Below are positions 27,798-36,319 of a stretch of 64,000 nucleotides of DNA, one piece after another; position 1 is the first letter of the stretch, and every line of letters begins with the position of its first letter. The notes beneath the pieces were generated by a model, which saw nothing but the letters and a program-made list of their open reading frames with translations, was not told the DNA's origin and made no database searches. Source of the DNA: Paracoccaceae bacterium (GTDB lineage: Bacteria; Pseudomonadota; Alphaproteobacteria; Rhodobacterales; Rhodobacteraceae). The stretch lies in NCBI GenBank assembly GCA_030148745.1, contig JASBSV010000005.1, forward strand, positions 1 through 64,000, written 5' to 3'. Both the position numbers and the translations under genes were made by a program.

Positions 27798-28160
27798 TCA
27801 TGTCACGCGCCAGGCCTGCGCCATGTTGGGCAAAAACGCTTCAACCGCGGCGGTGGCAATGACGATCATCGCGCCCGTTTCGGGATTGGTCACGTTCAGC
27901 CCGCCCTTGACGGCGGTGACGCCTGGGTTTCCGCGGGGGAGTTTTTCCTGCAGGGCGTCCGTGTCGACCGCATCGGGGTCCTGAACCCCTACCGTCACCT
28001 TGACGCGCATCTGGTCATGCGACAGCCCGAGCGTTTCAAACAAGGGCAGCGACGAATGCCGGATCGCATCCTCAATCGCGCGTGCGGCGGCTTTGGTGTA
28101 ATCCTGACCATAAAGATCGTTGCCCATTCCCATTTCGATGATGATGCGCTGATCGCTCAT
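27798..28160 (-). CDS. Lin0512 family protein, paralogue B
   Basis: The 120-residue protein begins with IEMGMGNDLYGQDYTKAA, closely matching the neighbouring paralogue, and ends with a hydrophobic strand, GAMIVIATAAVEAFLP. I recognise the Lin0512 family, conserved small proteins without an established function. The start overlaps the stop of paralogue A by 4 bp. A glycine-rich turn and a conserved QDYT precede a helix of about 12 residues. Because both paralogues lie directly after cobO, a role in cobalamin or metal metabolism is possible. Confidence 0.82.
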   Translation of the reverse strand: MSDQRIIIEMGMGNDLYGQDYTKAAARAIEDAIRHSSLPLFETLGLSHDQMRVKVTVGVQDPDAVDTDALQEKLPRGNPGVTAVKGGLNVTNPETGAMIVIATAAVEAFLPNMAQAWRVT

Positions 28161-28504
28161 GCCTGCCGCTCCATCTGAAACGAGACCGAGATCGCGGCAT
28201 TGGCAATAACGGTGGGCGCGCCGTCGGGGCGCGGAATGTCCAGCCCGCCATGGCACACCGAAATATCGATCCGGCCATAAGGAAAGACCGATTTCAGCGC
28301 TTCGGCGTCAACCTTGTCGGGGGCCTGAACGCCAATCTCGACCTCGACCAGCATCGCCTCTTTTGGCGCGTCGAACAACTCGGCCAGATTGATTGAATTA
28401 TGCCAAAGCGCGTCCTGCAAGGCCCGTTTGGCGGCTTGGGTGTAATCCTGACGGCGCAGCGAGGTGCCCATCCCGAACTCGGTCAGAAGACGGTGTTTCG
28501 GCAT
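28157..28504 (-). CDS. Lin0512 family protein, paralogue A
   Basis: The 115-residue protein contains TEFGMGTSLRRQDYTQAAKR, equivalent to the motif in the neighbouring paralogue, and the same overall beta-alpha pattern. Both copies share E-x-G-M-G, QDYT and a following A-A-x-R-A-x-x-D-A helix. The function is not known. The start overlaps the cobO stop by one base (TGATG), and it overlaps the next paralogue by 4 bp, so all three genes are coupled. The pair could form a heteromer. Confidence 0.82.
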   Translation of the reverse strand: MPKHRLLTEFGMGTSLRRQDYTQAAKRALQDALWHNSINLAELFDAPKEAMLVEVEIGVQAPDKVDAEALKSVFPYGRIDISVCHGGLDIPRPDGAPTVIANAAISVSFQMERQA

Positions 28505-29112
28505 CAGAACTCCACCCCGATCTGCGCCTTGATACCAGAGCGGAACGGGTGTTTGACCAACTCCATTTCCGTGACCAGATCGGCGGCCTCGATCAGTTCT
28601 TCCTTGGCGTTGCGCCCGGTCAGAACGACATGGGTCATGGGCGGCTTTTCCTCTTTCAGGAACTGAACCACCTCGGCCACATCGATGTAATCATAGCGCA
28701 GCGCAATGTTGATCTCGTCCAGCAGCACCATCTTGTTGGCCGCGTCGCGGATAAGCTCTTTGGCCTTCTCCCATGCCGCCGTTGCCATTTCGATATCGCG
28801 CGATTTATCCTGAGTTTCCCAAGTGAAGCCTTCGCCCATGGTGTGAAACGAACAGATGTCCTGAAACCGCGACAGGATCAGGTCACGCTCGCCGGTGGAC
28901 ATACCGCCCTTGATGAACTGCACAACTGCGCATTTCATGTCATGGGCGATGCAGCGGAATATCATCCCGAAGGCGGCGCTGGATTTGCCCTTGCCCTTGC
29001 CGGTATGGACGATGATCAGACCCTTCTGATCGGTTTTTGTTGCCATGATCTTGTCGCGGGCGGCCTTTTTCTTGGCCATCTTCATGGCGTGGCGTTCATC
29101 GTCGGCTGACAT
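28504..29112 (-). CDS. cobO: Cob(I)yrinic acid a,c-diamide adenosyltransferase
   Basis: The 202-residue protein has the CobO/BtuR P-loop VHTGKGKGKSSAAFGM at residues 35-50, QFIKGGMSTGERDL and a central ATP-binding region with LLDEINIALRYDYI. CobO transfers the adenosyl group of ATP to cob(I)yrinic acid a,c-diamide. I chose ATG 29112, giving the usual length near 200; a longer in-frame extension is not family-like. It lies at the head of a three-gene coupled run with two Lin0512 paralogues and near cobN, part of the first cobalamin block. Confidence 0.95.
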   Translation of the reverse strand: MSADDERHAMKMAKKKAARDKIMATKTDQKGLIIVHTGKGKGKSSAAFGMIFRCIAHDMKCAVVQFIKGGMSTGERDLILSRFQDICSFHTMGEGFTWETQDKSRDIEMATAAWEKAKELIRDAANKMVLLDEINIALRYDYIDVAEVVQFLKEEKPPMTHVVLTGRNAKEELIEAADLVTEMELVKHPFRSGIKAQIGVEF

Positions 29113-29227
29113 GGCGCAATCCTCTTTTTTCTGTTGATCCGACAATGGCAAATCGCGCGGGAAGGCGAAACACTTTCTTAACCTCCTCAGCGTTAGGATT
29201 TTGGAAACCATGAGTTGGAGTGCTGCG

Positions 29228-29641
29228 ATGCGCGTTCTCATCGCGATGCTGGGTCTGGCCCTGATGTCGTGCAACGGGCCGGGGCTTGAGTTTCGGGGGC
29301 GTGATGCAACGCAGATCCGGATGGACGGGTTCACCTTCAACATCTTTATCAAAGACGGCCGGGCCGAGGCGGTGAGGGTCGGTTTCGTAGGCAGGCGCGA
29401 GCTTGGGCGCGTCTATCTGTCGGCCGCCCGCGCGATGGAGGTGGTCAGCGGCTGCAAGGTGATCGACAAATCGATGCGCGGCGATCCGGCCCAGATGTGG
29501 GCGCGGCTGAATTGTTCGGGGCGCCTTGTGCGCAGCCTGAGCTGCCGGCGCGATGCGACCCATAGCACAAGCCGGCAAGATCTGGTGGCGGTCTGCGAGA
29601 CGCCAAGCGGCGAACGGACCGTGGTCATCGCGGATGATTAG
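29228..29641 (+). CDS. Putative Cys-rich lipoprotein, unknown function
   Basis: The product of 137 residues is not one I recognise. It begins MRVLIAMLGLALMSC, a lipoprotein signal peptide with lipobox LMSC (Cys15), so it should be membrane-anchored in the periplasm. Four further cysteines at 76, 96, 106 and 123 could form two disulfides. I chose ATG 29228 because GGAG lies 8 bp upstream and the signal peptide starts at once. It is the only plus-strand gene between cobO and cobN, and its stop overlaps the cobN stop codon by 4 bp. Confidence 0.75.
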   Translation: MRVLIAMLGLALMSCNGPGLEFRGRDATQIRMDGFTFNIFIKDGRAEAVRVGFVGRRELGRVYLSAARAMEVVSGCKVIDKSMRGDPAQMWARLNCSGRLVRSLSCRRDATHSTSRQDLVAVCETPSGERTVVIADD

Positions 29642-32600
29642 ATCAGCGCCTCGATCCGGGCGCGGGCCGAATTTGAGCGCGGCGTCCACAGGCCGCGATC
29701 AATGGCTTCCTGAAGACGCTGAGCAATCTCACGCAGGGCCGGCGCATTGGCCTCGGCGATGAATTCGCGGGTCTCGTCATCCTCCAGAAAGGCCGCTTCG
29801 ACCAGATCGAAATGATGCCCTTTGACCAGACCGGTTGTTGCGGCAAAGGCAAAAAGGTAATCGACTGTCGCCGCAATCTCGAACGCGCCCTTGTAGCCGT
29901 GGCGCTTGACGCCATCGATCCACTTTGGATTGACGACGCGGGATCGGACCACGCGCGCGATCTCATCATCCAGGGTACGGATGACCGGGCGTTCGGGGCG
30001 CGAATGATCGTTGTGATAGATCGGGCGATCCTGTCCCTGAAGGCTTGCCACCGCTGCCGCCGCGCCGCCCTCGAACTGGTAATAATCGTCGCTGTCCAGA
30101 ATGTCGTGTTCGCGGTTGTCCTGATTTTGCACGATAGCCTCGGTTTGAGACAGCCGCCGGGCAAAGCTGGATTTGTCCTGATGGCCGGTCGCCCCGGCGC
30201 CATAGGCGTAGCTGCCCCACTCGATATAGGCCTGACCCAGCGCCTCGCGTCCGGCCCACAGGCGTTCGTCAATCATAGCCTGAAGCCCCGCGCCATAGGC
30301 GCCGGGTTTGGAACCATAGACGCGATATGTGTCGCCCTCGGCTTTGGCCCGCTCTGCCGCGGGGTTCTGATCGGCTGGCTCATCCAGATCCATGACCGCG
30401 CGGGCGGCGCTGTCGACAAGGGCGATCAGCCCCGGAAAGGCGTCGCGGAAAAAGCCTGAGACGCGCAGGGTGACATCCACCCTTGGCCGCCCCAGAACAC
30501 CGGCAGGCAGCACCTCGAACCCGGTGACGCGGCGGTTGGCACTGTCCCATGTGGGTTTTACGCCCATCAGTGCCAGACATTGCGCAATGTCATCACCACC
30601 GGTGCGCATATTCGCCGTGCCCCATGCGGTCACAAGCATCGTGCGCGGCCAGTCGCCATGCAGCTGAAGATGTTTTTCGATCAAGAGGTTCGCCGATTTC
30701 CACCCCAGCGCCCAAGCTGTGGGCGTGGGAACCGCGCGGCTGTCGACGCTGTAAAAATTGCGCCCGGTCGGCAGAACGTCCAGCCGTCCCCGCGTGGGCG
30801 CGCCGGATGGCGCCGGGGCGACGAACTGCCCCGAAAGGGCGGTGAGAAGCCCCGCCCCTTCCTCTTTTCCGCAGCTTTGCAAAACCGGCCGGACATGGGT
30901 GCGCGCGAATGCCAGAACGACGGCGCTTGCCGGGCCGGGCGCGGCCTCGGCCTCATCGTCCAGAAGTTTTGCGGCCAGCAACTCAAGCCGCTCCACCGTA
31001 TCACCGGCGCTGCGCCAGATATCGCCGGATAGCGCCTTGAGCCTGCCGGGCCGTGGTCCGTTCCACGTGCTGGCCATATCCGTATTCAGCGGATCAAAGC
31101 CAAGATCGAAATCCTTTGCCATTGCGCCGATCAGGGATGCGTTTTCCCGCATGCCATCGCCGCGCGGCACCCGCACCAGCGCCTGAACCAGATCCCGCTC
31201 AAGCCGCCGTTGCGGCGATTGCCCGAAGATATGCAGCCCATCGCGGATCTGCGCCTCTTTCAGATCGCACAGATAGGCGTCGAGTTTGGCAAGATCGCCC
31301 GCCTCGTCATCGCCCGACATGCCGACATCGGCGGCCAGCCCGGTGGCCTGACTAAGGCTCAGGATTTCGCGCTTTAGATGGTCGATCCGGCGCGGATCAA
31401 GGCCTGCGGCCGTGTAATACTCATCAACCAGCGCTTCGAGATCGCGCAGTGGCCCGTAGGTTTCGGCGCGTGTCAGCGGCGGGGTCAGATGGTCGATGAT
31501 CACCGCCTGACTGCGCCTTTTGGCCTGCGTCCCTTCACCGGGGTCGTTGACGATGAACGGGTAAACATGCGGCATCGGGCCCAAAACCGCCTCGGGCAGG
31601 CAGCTTTCCGACAGGGCCAGCGCCTTGCCCGGCAACCACTCCAGGTTCCCGTGTTTGCCCATATGCACCACCGCATGGGCGCGCCAATAGTCGCGTAGCC
31701 AGAAATAGAAGGCCAGATAGTTATGAGGCGGCACCAGATCGGGCGAATGATAGGTCTCGGTCGGATCGATGTTATAGCCGCGCGCCGGCTGGATACCGAC
31801 CACGACGTTTCCGTAATTCAGGATCGACAGCCGAAAGCGGCCGCAATCGACCTCGCCTTCCTCATAAAATGGGTCCTGCTCGGGCGGGCCCCAGCGGCTT
31901 TGGATACGCTCGCGCAGGTCCCACGGGAGCTGTCCATAGCTCAGATGATAATCGGCAAGCGATAGTGTCTCTCCGCCGTGGCGACTGAACCGGTCGGTCA
32001 GCCAGTTGGTGGGTGCGGTCAGAACCTGTTCCATCAGATCCGCCGCATCGTCGGGGGCATCTGTCACACGATATCCGGCATCGGCCAAAAGCCCCAGCGC
32101 GTGCACGGTTGCGGCCGGTGTATCCAGACCGACACCGTTGGCCAGCCGGCCGTCCTTGTTCGGATAATTGGCCAGAACCAGCGCAACGCGCCGATCCGGC
32201 GCCTTTGTCTGGCGCAGCAGGGCCCAGTTGGCGGCGAGTTTGGCAACAAAGCTGATCCGGTCACCCCGGGCGCGATAGGTTGCGATCGGGCATTGCGTGG
32301 CCTCGTCAAAAAATGCCTCGCCCTTGAAAGAGACCGCGCGCGACAGGATGCGGCCGTCCACCTCGGGCAGGGCCACGTTCATGGCGATGTCACGCGCCCC
32401 AAGGCCGGTTTGCCCTGCCTCCCACGCCTCTTCGGAAGAGGCCGACAGGACGACCTGAAACACCGGCGAGGCATTTGCCGAAGCCGCGGTCAGGGGATTT
32501 ACCGGGCCGCTGTCCGCCGAATGGGGCGAGCCGACGGCAAAGCTGGTGCAGTTGAGAATGACGCTGGGCGGCGCCTGCTGAAACAGGCTGTCCAATGTGG

Positions 32601-33339
32601 CGGCGCTGACCGGATCTTTCAGCGAGGCGACGAAAACCGGCAGCGGATTGAGGCCCTCACGCAGCAATGCCTTGACCAGACGGTTGATCGGGTTGAGACC
32701 GGCCCCCTGAACCAGCGCCCGGTAAAAGATCAACGGTACGACCGGCGCGCCGTCGCCCCAGCTTTCCTGCGCGGCGGCAAGATCCGACACACCGGCGCCG
32801 GGCCAGTAGACGCCGGCCCGCAAGAGCGGCCGGGCTGGCTCGGGTGGATCGCCGCCGTCAAGCATGGACTTGGCGTATTTGAGGAAATTGGTGGCATTCT
32901 GGGGCCCGCCTTCGACCAGATAGGCCCAGAGCGCATCGTAGTCGCGGCCAGAAACCGTGGAGAGGCGGCGCAGTTCCTGATCGTCACTGTCATCGCCGGG
33001 CAAAAGCGCAAGCGGGACGCCGGCGGCATGAAGATGGGCGGCATATTGCTCGGCGCCATAGCGCCAGTAGCCGGTGCCGCCCAGAACCCGCGCAATGACC
33101 AGACCCGATCCTTTCGCGCAATTTTCGATATGCAGATCGACGGACATCGGATGATTGAGATGGGTCAGATTGGCCAGCCTCAGCCCCGGAGGCGCCTCCA
33201 TCTCGGATCGGGCCTGCGAGAGGGCCGCAAGTTCGGTATCGGCCGCCGAGATGAACAGGATATCGGCGGGCGATTGCCCCAGATCGACGGGTTCCTTGCC
33301 GTCATCGATGGCGCCGGGCGTGGCGGCGAGAAGGTGCAT
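29638..33339 (-). CDS. cobN: Cobaltochelatase subunit CobN
   Basis: The 1233-residue protein is a full-length CobN. The family signature HMGKHGNLEWLPGKAL lies near the middle, with YNIDPTETYHSPDLVPPHNY before it and LLIEKHLQLHGDWPRTMLV in the second half. CobN is the large subunit of the ATP-dependent chelatase that inserts cobalt into hydrogenobyrinic acid a,c-diamide in the aerobic pathway, working with CobS and CobT, which are not in the window. It lies downstream of cobW and the GNAT gene with a 33-bp repeat in between. Confidence 0.97.
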   Translation of the reverse strand: MHLLAATPGAIDDGKEPVDLGQSPADILFISAADTELAALSQARSEMEAPPGLRLANLTHLNHPMSVDLHIENCAKGSGLVIARVLGGTGYWRYGAEQYAAHLHAAGVPLALLPGDDSDDQELRRLSTVSGRDYDALWAYLVEGGPQNATNFLKYAKSMLDGGDPPEPARPLLRAGVYWPGAGVSDLAAAQESWGDGAPVVPLIFYRALVQGAGLNPINRLVKALLREGLNPLPVFVASLKDPVSAATLDSLFQQAPPSVILNCTSFAVGSPHSADSGPVNPLTAASANASPVFQVVLSASSEEAWEAGQTGLGARDIAMNVALPEVDGRILSRAVSFKGEAFFDEATQCPIATYRARGDRISFVAKLAANWALLRQTKAPDRRVALVLANYPNKDGRLANGVGLDTPAATVHALGLLADAGYRVTDAPDDAADLMEQVLTAPTNWLTDRFSRHGGETLSLADYHLSYGQLPWDLRERIQSRWGPPEQDPFYEEGEVDCGRFRLSILNYGNVVVGIQPARGYNIDPTETYHSPDLVPPHNYLAFYFWLRDYWRAHAVVHMGKHGNLEWLPGKALALSESCLPEAVLGPMPHVYPFIVNDPGEGTQAKRRSQAVIIDHLTPPLTRAETYGPLRDLEALVDEYYTAAGLDPRRIDHLKREILSLSQATGLAADVGMSGDDEAGDLAKLDAYLCDLKEAQIRDGLHIFGQSPQRRLERDLVQALVRVPRGDGMRENASLIGAMAKDFDLGFDPLNTDMASTWNGPRPGRLKALSGDIWRSAGDTVERLELLAAKLLDDEAEAAPGPASAVVLAFARTHVRPVLQSCGKEEGAGLLTALSGQFVAPAPSGAPTRGRLDVLPTGRNFYSVDSRAVPTPTAWALGWKSANLLIEKHLQLHGDWPRTMLVTAWGTANMRTGGDDIAQCLALMGVKPTWDSANRRVTGFEVLPAGVLGRPRVDVTLRVSGFFRDAFPGLIALVDSAARAVMDLDEPADQNPAAERAKAEGDTYRVYGSKPGAYGAGLQAMIDERLWAGREALGQAYIEWGSYAYGAGATGHQDKSSFARRLSQTEAIVQNQDNREHDILDSDDYYQFEGGAAAAVASLQGQDRPIYHNDHSRPERPVIRTLDDEIARVVRSRVVNPKWIDGVKRHGYKGAFEIAATVDYLFAFAATTGLVKGHHFDLVEAAFLEDDETREFIAEANAPALREIAQRLQEAIDRGLWTPRSNSARARIEALI

Positions 33340-33375
33340 CGGATCTTACCTGACTAAGCTGCGGCGAGGGCGGGA

Positions 33376-33408
33376 GCCTCCGGCGGGAGTATTTGAACAA
33401 AGAAGAAG
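33376..33408 (+). repeat. 33-bp intergenic repeat, copy 3
   Basis: This copy reads GCCTCCGGCGGGAGTATTT at its start and AAGAAGAAG at its end. On the minus strand it begins one base after the stop codon of the GNAT gene, in the gap before cobN. It is the most divergent of the four copies in the second half. Confidence 0.75.
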
Positions 33409-33409
33409 T

Positions 33410-33865
33410 TCAGAGCGTTTTTTCCATGAAAAGACTGATGGGATCGTCCTGATAGTCGCCGAAGGGGCCGCGATAGGTAAAGCCGGCCCGTTCATAAAGC
33501 CGATGGGCAGCGTGCAGTGTGTTACCGGTTTCGAGCCTGAGGTGAGTGAGGCCCAGCCGCCGGGCGTGATCTTCGAGCGTTTTCAGGAGTGCGGCGCCGG
33601 TGCCGGTGCCCCGCGCGGCGGGGGCAACAAACATTGATTTCACCTCGCCATATCCTGGCTTTGCCGCCAGCGCGGCGCAGCCCAGCGTTTCACCGCCGCG
33701 GGTAGCGATGAAAAAGGCGATGTCGTCCGAGCAAAGGGCGTCGATCGAAAGATAATGGTTCGATTCGGAGGGAAAGAGTTCCTCCATCAGAGCGTGGCTG
33801 GCCCGGAGCAGGGCGCTGGCGCCCGCAGAGTGGGGATCGCCGCGGGAGATGGTGATATCGCTCAT
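33410..33865 (-). CDS. GNAT family N-acetyltransferase
   Basis: The 151-residue protein has the GNAT core. The acetyl-CoA pyrophosphate loop is in KSMFVAPAARGTGTGAALLK, near residues 80-99, followed by LEDHARRLGLTHLRLETGNT and AHRLYERAGFTYRG. It should transfer an acetyl group to an amine; the substrate is unknown. I chose ATG 33865, whose ATGA overlap with the cobW stop is typical of this locus. It lies between cobW and cobN, so it is probably co-transcribed with both, but no cobalamin role is established. Confidence 0.9.
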   Translation of the reverse strand: MSDITISRGDPHSAGASALLRASHALMEELFPSESNHYLSIDALCSDDIAFFIATRGGETLGCAALAAKPGYGEVKSMFVAPAARGTGTGAALLKTLEDHARRLGLTHLRLETGNTLHAAHRLYERAGFTYRGPFGDYQDDPISLFMEKTL

Positions 33866-34929
33866 GCGCAAAGCGCGGTTTCTATCGCGGCGCGGTCGAG
33901 GCCGGCCTGCCCGATGACCACAAGACGTGTCTGGCGCGGCTCATCAGTGCCGAGCGGGCGATCAAAATAGGTCTCAATCCGCGGGCCGACGGCCTGAAGC
34001 GTCAGGCGCATCGGTTTGCCTTCGACGGCAGCAAAGCCCTTGAGCCGCAGTATGTCGTGGCTGCGAATGACCTCGGCAACCTGCCGGGCAAACGCATCGG
34101 CGTCGGCTATGGCGGGGCGGTTGACGACAAAGCTTTCGAACTCGTCATGGTCGTGATCGTGATGGTCGGCGTGATCATTGTCGTCATCGTGATCGTCATG
34201 GTGGTGATGATGAACCTCGTGGCGGCCGGCAAGATCGCTTTCAGCGCCGATGCCCTGACCCAGCAGCACGTCGACCGGCAGTTTGCCCATCGCGGTCTTG
34301 ACAACCTGCACGCTGTCGCGGCTGTCTGATTTCAGGCGCGATACCAACGCATCCGCCTGATCGCCATCCAGCAGATCGGTCTTGTTGACCACGATCATGT
34401 CGGCGCAGGCGATCTGATCTTCAAAAAGTTCGGACAGGGGCGTTTCGTGATCGAGGTTTTCATCCATTGCGCGCTGGGCATCGACGGCGGCGACGTTATG
34501 GGCAAAACGACCTTCGGTGACGGCCTTGCCATCGACGACGGTCACAACCCCGTCCACCGTGACGCGGGTTGAGATTTCGGGCCAGTTGAAGGCCCGCACC
34601 AGCGGCTGAGGCAGGGCAAGGCCCGAGGTTTCGATCACGATGTGGTCAGGAAGCTGCGGGCGTGTCAGCAGCTTTTGCATGGTGGGGACGAAATCTTCGG
34701 CCACGGTGCAGCAGATACAGCCGTTCGACAGCTCCATGATGTCGTCTTCGGTGCAGGTTTCATCGCCGCAGCCGGTCAGGATGTCGCCGTCCACGCCCAG
34801 ATCGCCGAATTCATTGATGATCAGCGCGATGCGTTTGCCACCCGCGTTTTGCAGCATGTTACGGATCAGTGTGGTTTTACCTGCGCCCAGAAAGCCGGTA
34901 ATGACGGTGGTCGGGATTTTGGCGGGCAT
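33862..34929 (-). CDS. cobW: CobW-type metal-transfer GTPase (G3E family)
   Basis: The 355-residue protein is a G3E-family GTPase: Walker A GFLGAGKTTL at 12-21, the metal-binding CICC at 71-74, VVNKTDLLD for guanine binding, and a C-terminal CobW_C domain. A His/Asp-rich stretch at about 236-263 can bind several metal ions. CobW proteins are thought to deliver cobalt to the CobNST chelatase. The gene is the first of cobW > GNAT > cobN, consistent with that role. It is divergent from the DUF1636 gene. No riboswitch is visible in the 96 bp between them. Confidence 0.95.
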   Translation of the reverse strand: MPAKIPTTVITGFLGAGKTTLIRNMLQNAGGKRIALIINEFGDLGVDGDILTGCGDETCTEDDIMELSNGCICCTVAEDFVPTMQKLLTRPQLPDHIVIETSGLALPQPLVRAFNWPEISTRVTVDGVVTVVDGKAVTEGRFAHNVAAVDAQRAMDENLDHETPLSELFEDQIACADMIVVNKTDLLDGDQADALVSRLKSDSRDSVQVVKTAMGKLPVDVLLGQGIGAESDLAGRHEVHHHHHDDHDDDNDHADHHDHDHDEFESFVVNRPAIADADAFARQVAEVIRSHDILRLKGFAAVEGKPMRLTLQAVGPRIETYFDRPLGTDEPRQTRLVVIGQAGLDRAAIETALCA

Positions 34930-35009
34930 GAAATGCGTCCTTGTGAGGTCTCTCCGGCGGTTTTACTCTAACCGGTAGGGGATGAAAAACATTGTTGATG
35001 GCGATGGGC

Positions 35010-35018
35010 GGGGGGGGG
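35010..35018 (+). repeat. Run of nine G residues before the DUF1636 start
   Basis: Nine consecutive G residues lie 7 bp upstream of the only in-frame start of the DUF1636 gene, a TTG at 35026. ATG codons at 34998 and 35004 are one base out of frame with the gene, so losing one G would join them to it. Confidence 0.8.
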
Positions 35019-35025
35019 CGCAGTT

Positions 35026-35376
35026 TTGGCTGACCAGATCATCATATGTGCGAGTTGCGCGGCCAATGGCGCGGCGCCCGAAGGCATGGATTTCGCCGAT
35101 GAGCTTCGCCGGCTTGCAAGCGACGATCCGGAGCTTTCGGGGATCGAGATTGTCACCACGCCCTGTCTGAACGTCTGCGCCGACCCTGTGGCGATGGCGC
35201 TGCGGGGCGAGGCAAAGGATGTATATCTTTTCTCTGGCGTCAGCCCGCAGGCGGATGTGGCCGACACATTGGCGCTTTTGCGCCTGTATGTATCGGCACC
35301 CGCCGGCACGATCACGGATGCGCGTGCGGCCGGCAGGCTTCGCCATTGCCTGATCGGGCGTGTTCCTGCTCTGTGA
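35026..35376 (+). CDS. DUF1636 family protein, probable metal-binding
   Basis: The protein of about 116 residues starts MADQIIICASCAANGA and has a second cysteine pair in TTPCLNVCADPVAMALRG. This CxxC-type layout resembles thioredoxin-like [2Fe-2S] ferredoxins and is typical of DUF1636, a family found beside cobalamin and cobW genes. Its function is not established. The only in-frame start is a TTG at 35026, preceded by nine G residues; an ATG would come into frame with one fewer G. It lies between cobW and cbtA, convergent with cbtA. Confidence 0.85.
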   Translation: MADQIIICASCAANGAAPEGMDFADELRRLASDDPELSGIEIVTTPCLNVCADPVAMALRGEAKDVYLFSGVSPQADVADTLALLRLYVSAPAGTITDARAAGRLRHCLIGRVPAL

Positions 35377-35388
35377 CAGGACATCCTC

Positions 35389-36069
35389 TCAGGCCTCGGT
35401 TTTGCGGGTCAGGAAATAAGCCAGAAGCAGGCCCAGAACAGCCCAGCCGATGGCGGTGGTTCCCAGACTGAGGGCGACGAAATGCGCCGCCAGTTCGGGC
35501 GGTGCCGTACCGAAGTAGTCGCCGGGTTGCGGCGCGCCGATAACATGGGGCAGGGCGATCAATGCGACCCCCGCCCATGGCCAGAACTTTTGCCCGAATG
35601 CGATCAGGCCCAGACCCGTGCCTGTAGCGATAACTGTCCCGGTCCACCATAGTTGTCGCTGAAACAGGTCAGCGGCGCCTGCCCCCGGAAGCTCGGGCGG
35701 CAGTCCTAGGGCCGGGGCCAGCTGAACCGCGATGAAACCGGCAATGCCCCAGATGAGGCCGCGTTTCGGGGTCAGTTTGATACCCTTTGTCACCGCCAGC
35801 CACATCAGCCCGGCCAAGATCAGGCCAAAGGCGGTAAAGGTCACCATATCGAAGGCGGCGGTCATGACGTGACGCATGAGGTCGGGCGCAAGCGGCGGCG
35901 CGGCGCGGAGGCTTTGCGCCGCCCCATCGGTGAAATGTACACGCGCGCCGGTTTCATAAAGCTCGGCTTCCTGAATGGCAGGCACGACGAAAGCGAATTG
36001 CAGCAGCGCGGCCAAAAGGCCCGCCGCCACACCAGCGAACAACGCGCTGGTCAGCAAATGTTTTTGCAT
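35389..36069 (-). CDS. cbtA: CbtA family cobalt transporter subunit
   Basis: The 226-residue protein has about five hydrophobic segments and the CbtA pattern, starting LTSALFAGVAAGLLAALLQF and containing GLIWGIAGFIAVQLAPALGL and LPHVIGAPQP. CbtA is a predicted B12-regulated cobalt transporter. The gene is 18 bp after cbtB, and a complete cobalamin riboswitch lies upstream of cbtB, so both should be repressed when cobalamin is plentiful. It is convergent with the DUF1636 gene with a 12-bp gap. Confidence 0.93.
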   Translation of the reverse strand: MQKHLLTSALFAGVAAGLLAALLQFAFVVPAIQEAELYETGARVHFTDGAAQSLRAAPPLAPDLMRHVMTAAFDMVTFTAFGLILAGLMWLAVTKGIKLTPKRGLIWGIAGFIAVQLAPALGLPPELPGAGAADLFQRQLWWTGTVIATGTGLGLIAFGQKFWPWAGVALIALPHVIGAPQPGDYFGTAPPELAAHFVALSLGTTAIGWAVLGLLLAYFLTRKTEA

Positions 36070-36087
36070 GATGTCTGGCCGGTTGCC

Positions 36088-36270
36088 TTAGTGGCAGGGG
36101 AACGCGACGGAATGGCGCGTGTCATGTGCCGCATCGTGCAAGGCTGCAGATTGCGCATAACCGGCAATGAACAAAAGGAAGATGCCGGCCAGCAATGCAG
36201 TGCCGATTGCGGCGATGCTGCTGTCTGTCTGCGCGATTGAGATGGCTTGAGCCTGGGCCTTGGTCGTCAT
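36088..36270 (-). CDS. cbtB: CbtB family cobalt transporter subunit
   Basis: The 60-residue protein has one transmembrane segment, about residues 20-40 (AIGTALLAGIFLLFIAG), and the C-terminal motif AHDTRHSVAFPCH, typical of CbtB. The terminal histidines probably bind cobalt and pass it to CbtA. I chose ATG 36270, preceded by AACAGGAG; an earlier in-frame start would run into the riboswitch platform. The cobalamin riboswitch ends about 50 bp upstream. Confidence 0.93.
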   Translation of the reverse strand: MTTKAQAQAISIAQTDSSIAAIGTALLAGIFLLFIAGYAQSAALHDAAHDTRHSVAFPCH

Positions 36271-36319
36271 GAGTATTTCTCCTGTTCCGTCACACCCGAC
36301 GGTCACGTTTTCGGTTCAC

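Noticed and set aside
34930..35025. Search for a cobalamin riboswitch ahead of cobW
   Set aside because: The gap is only 96 bp and contains no B12 box or AGGAGACC-type block.
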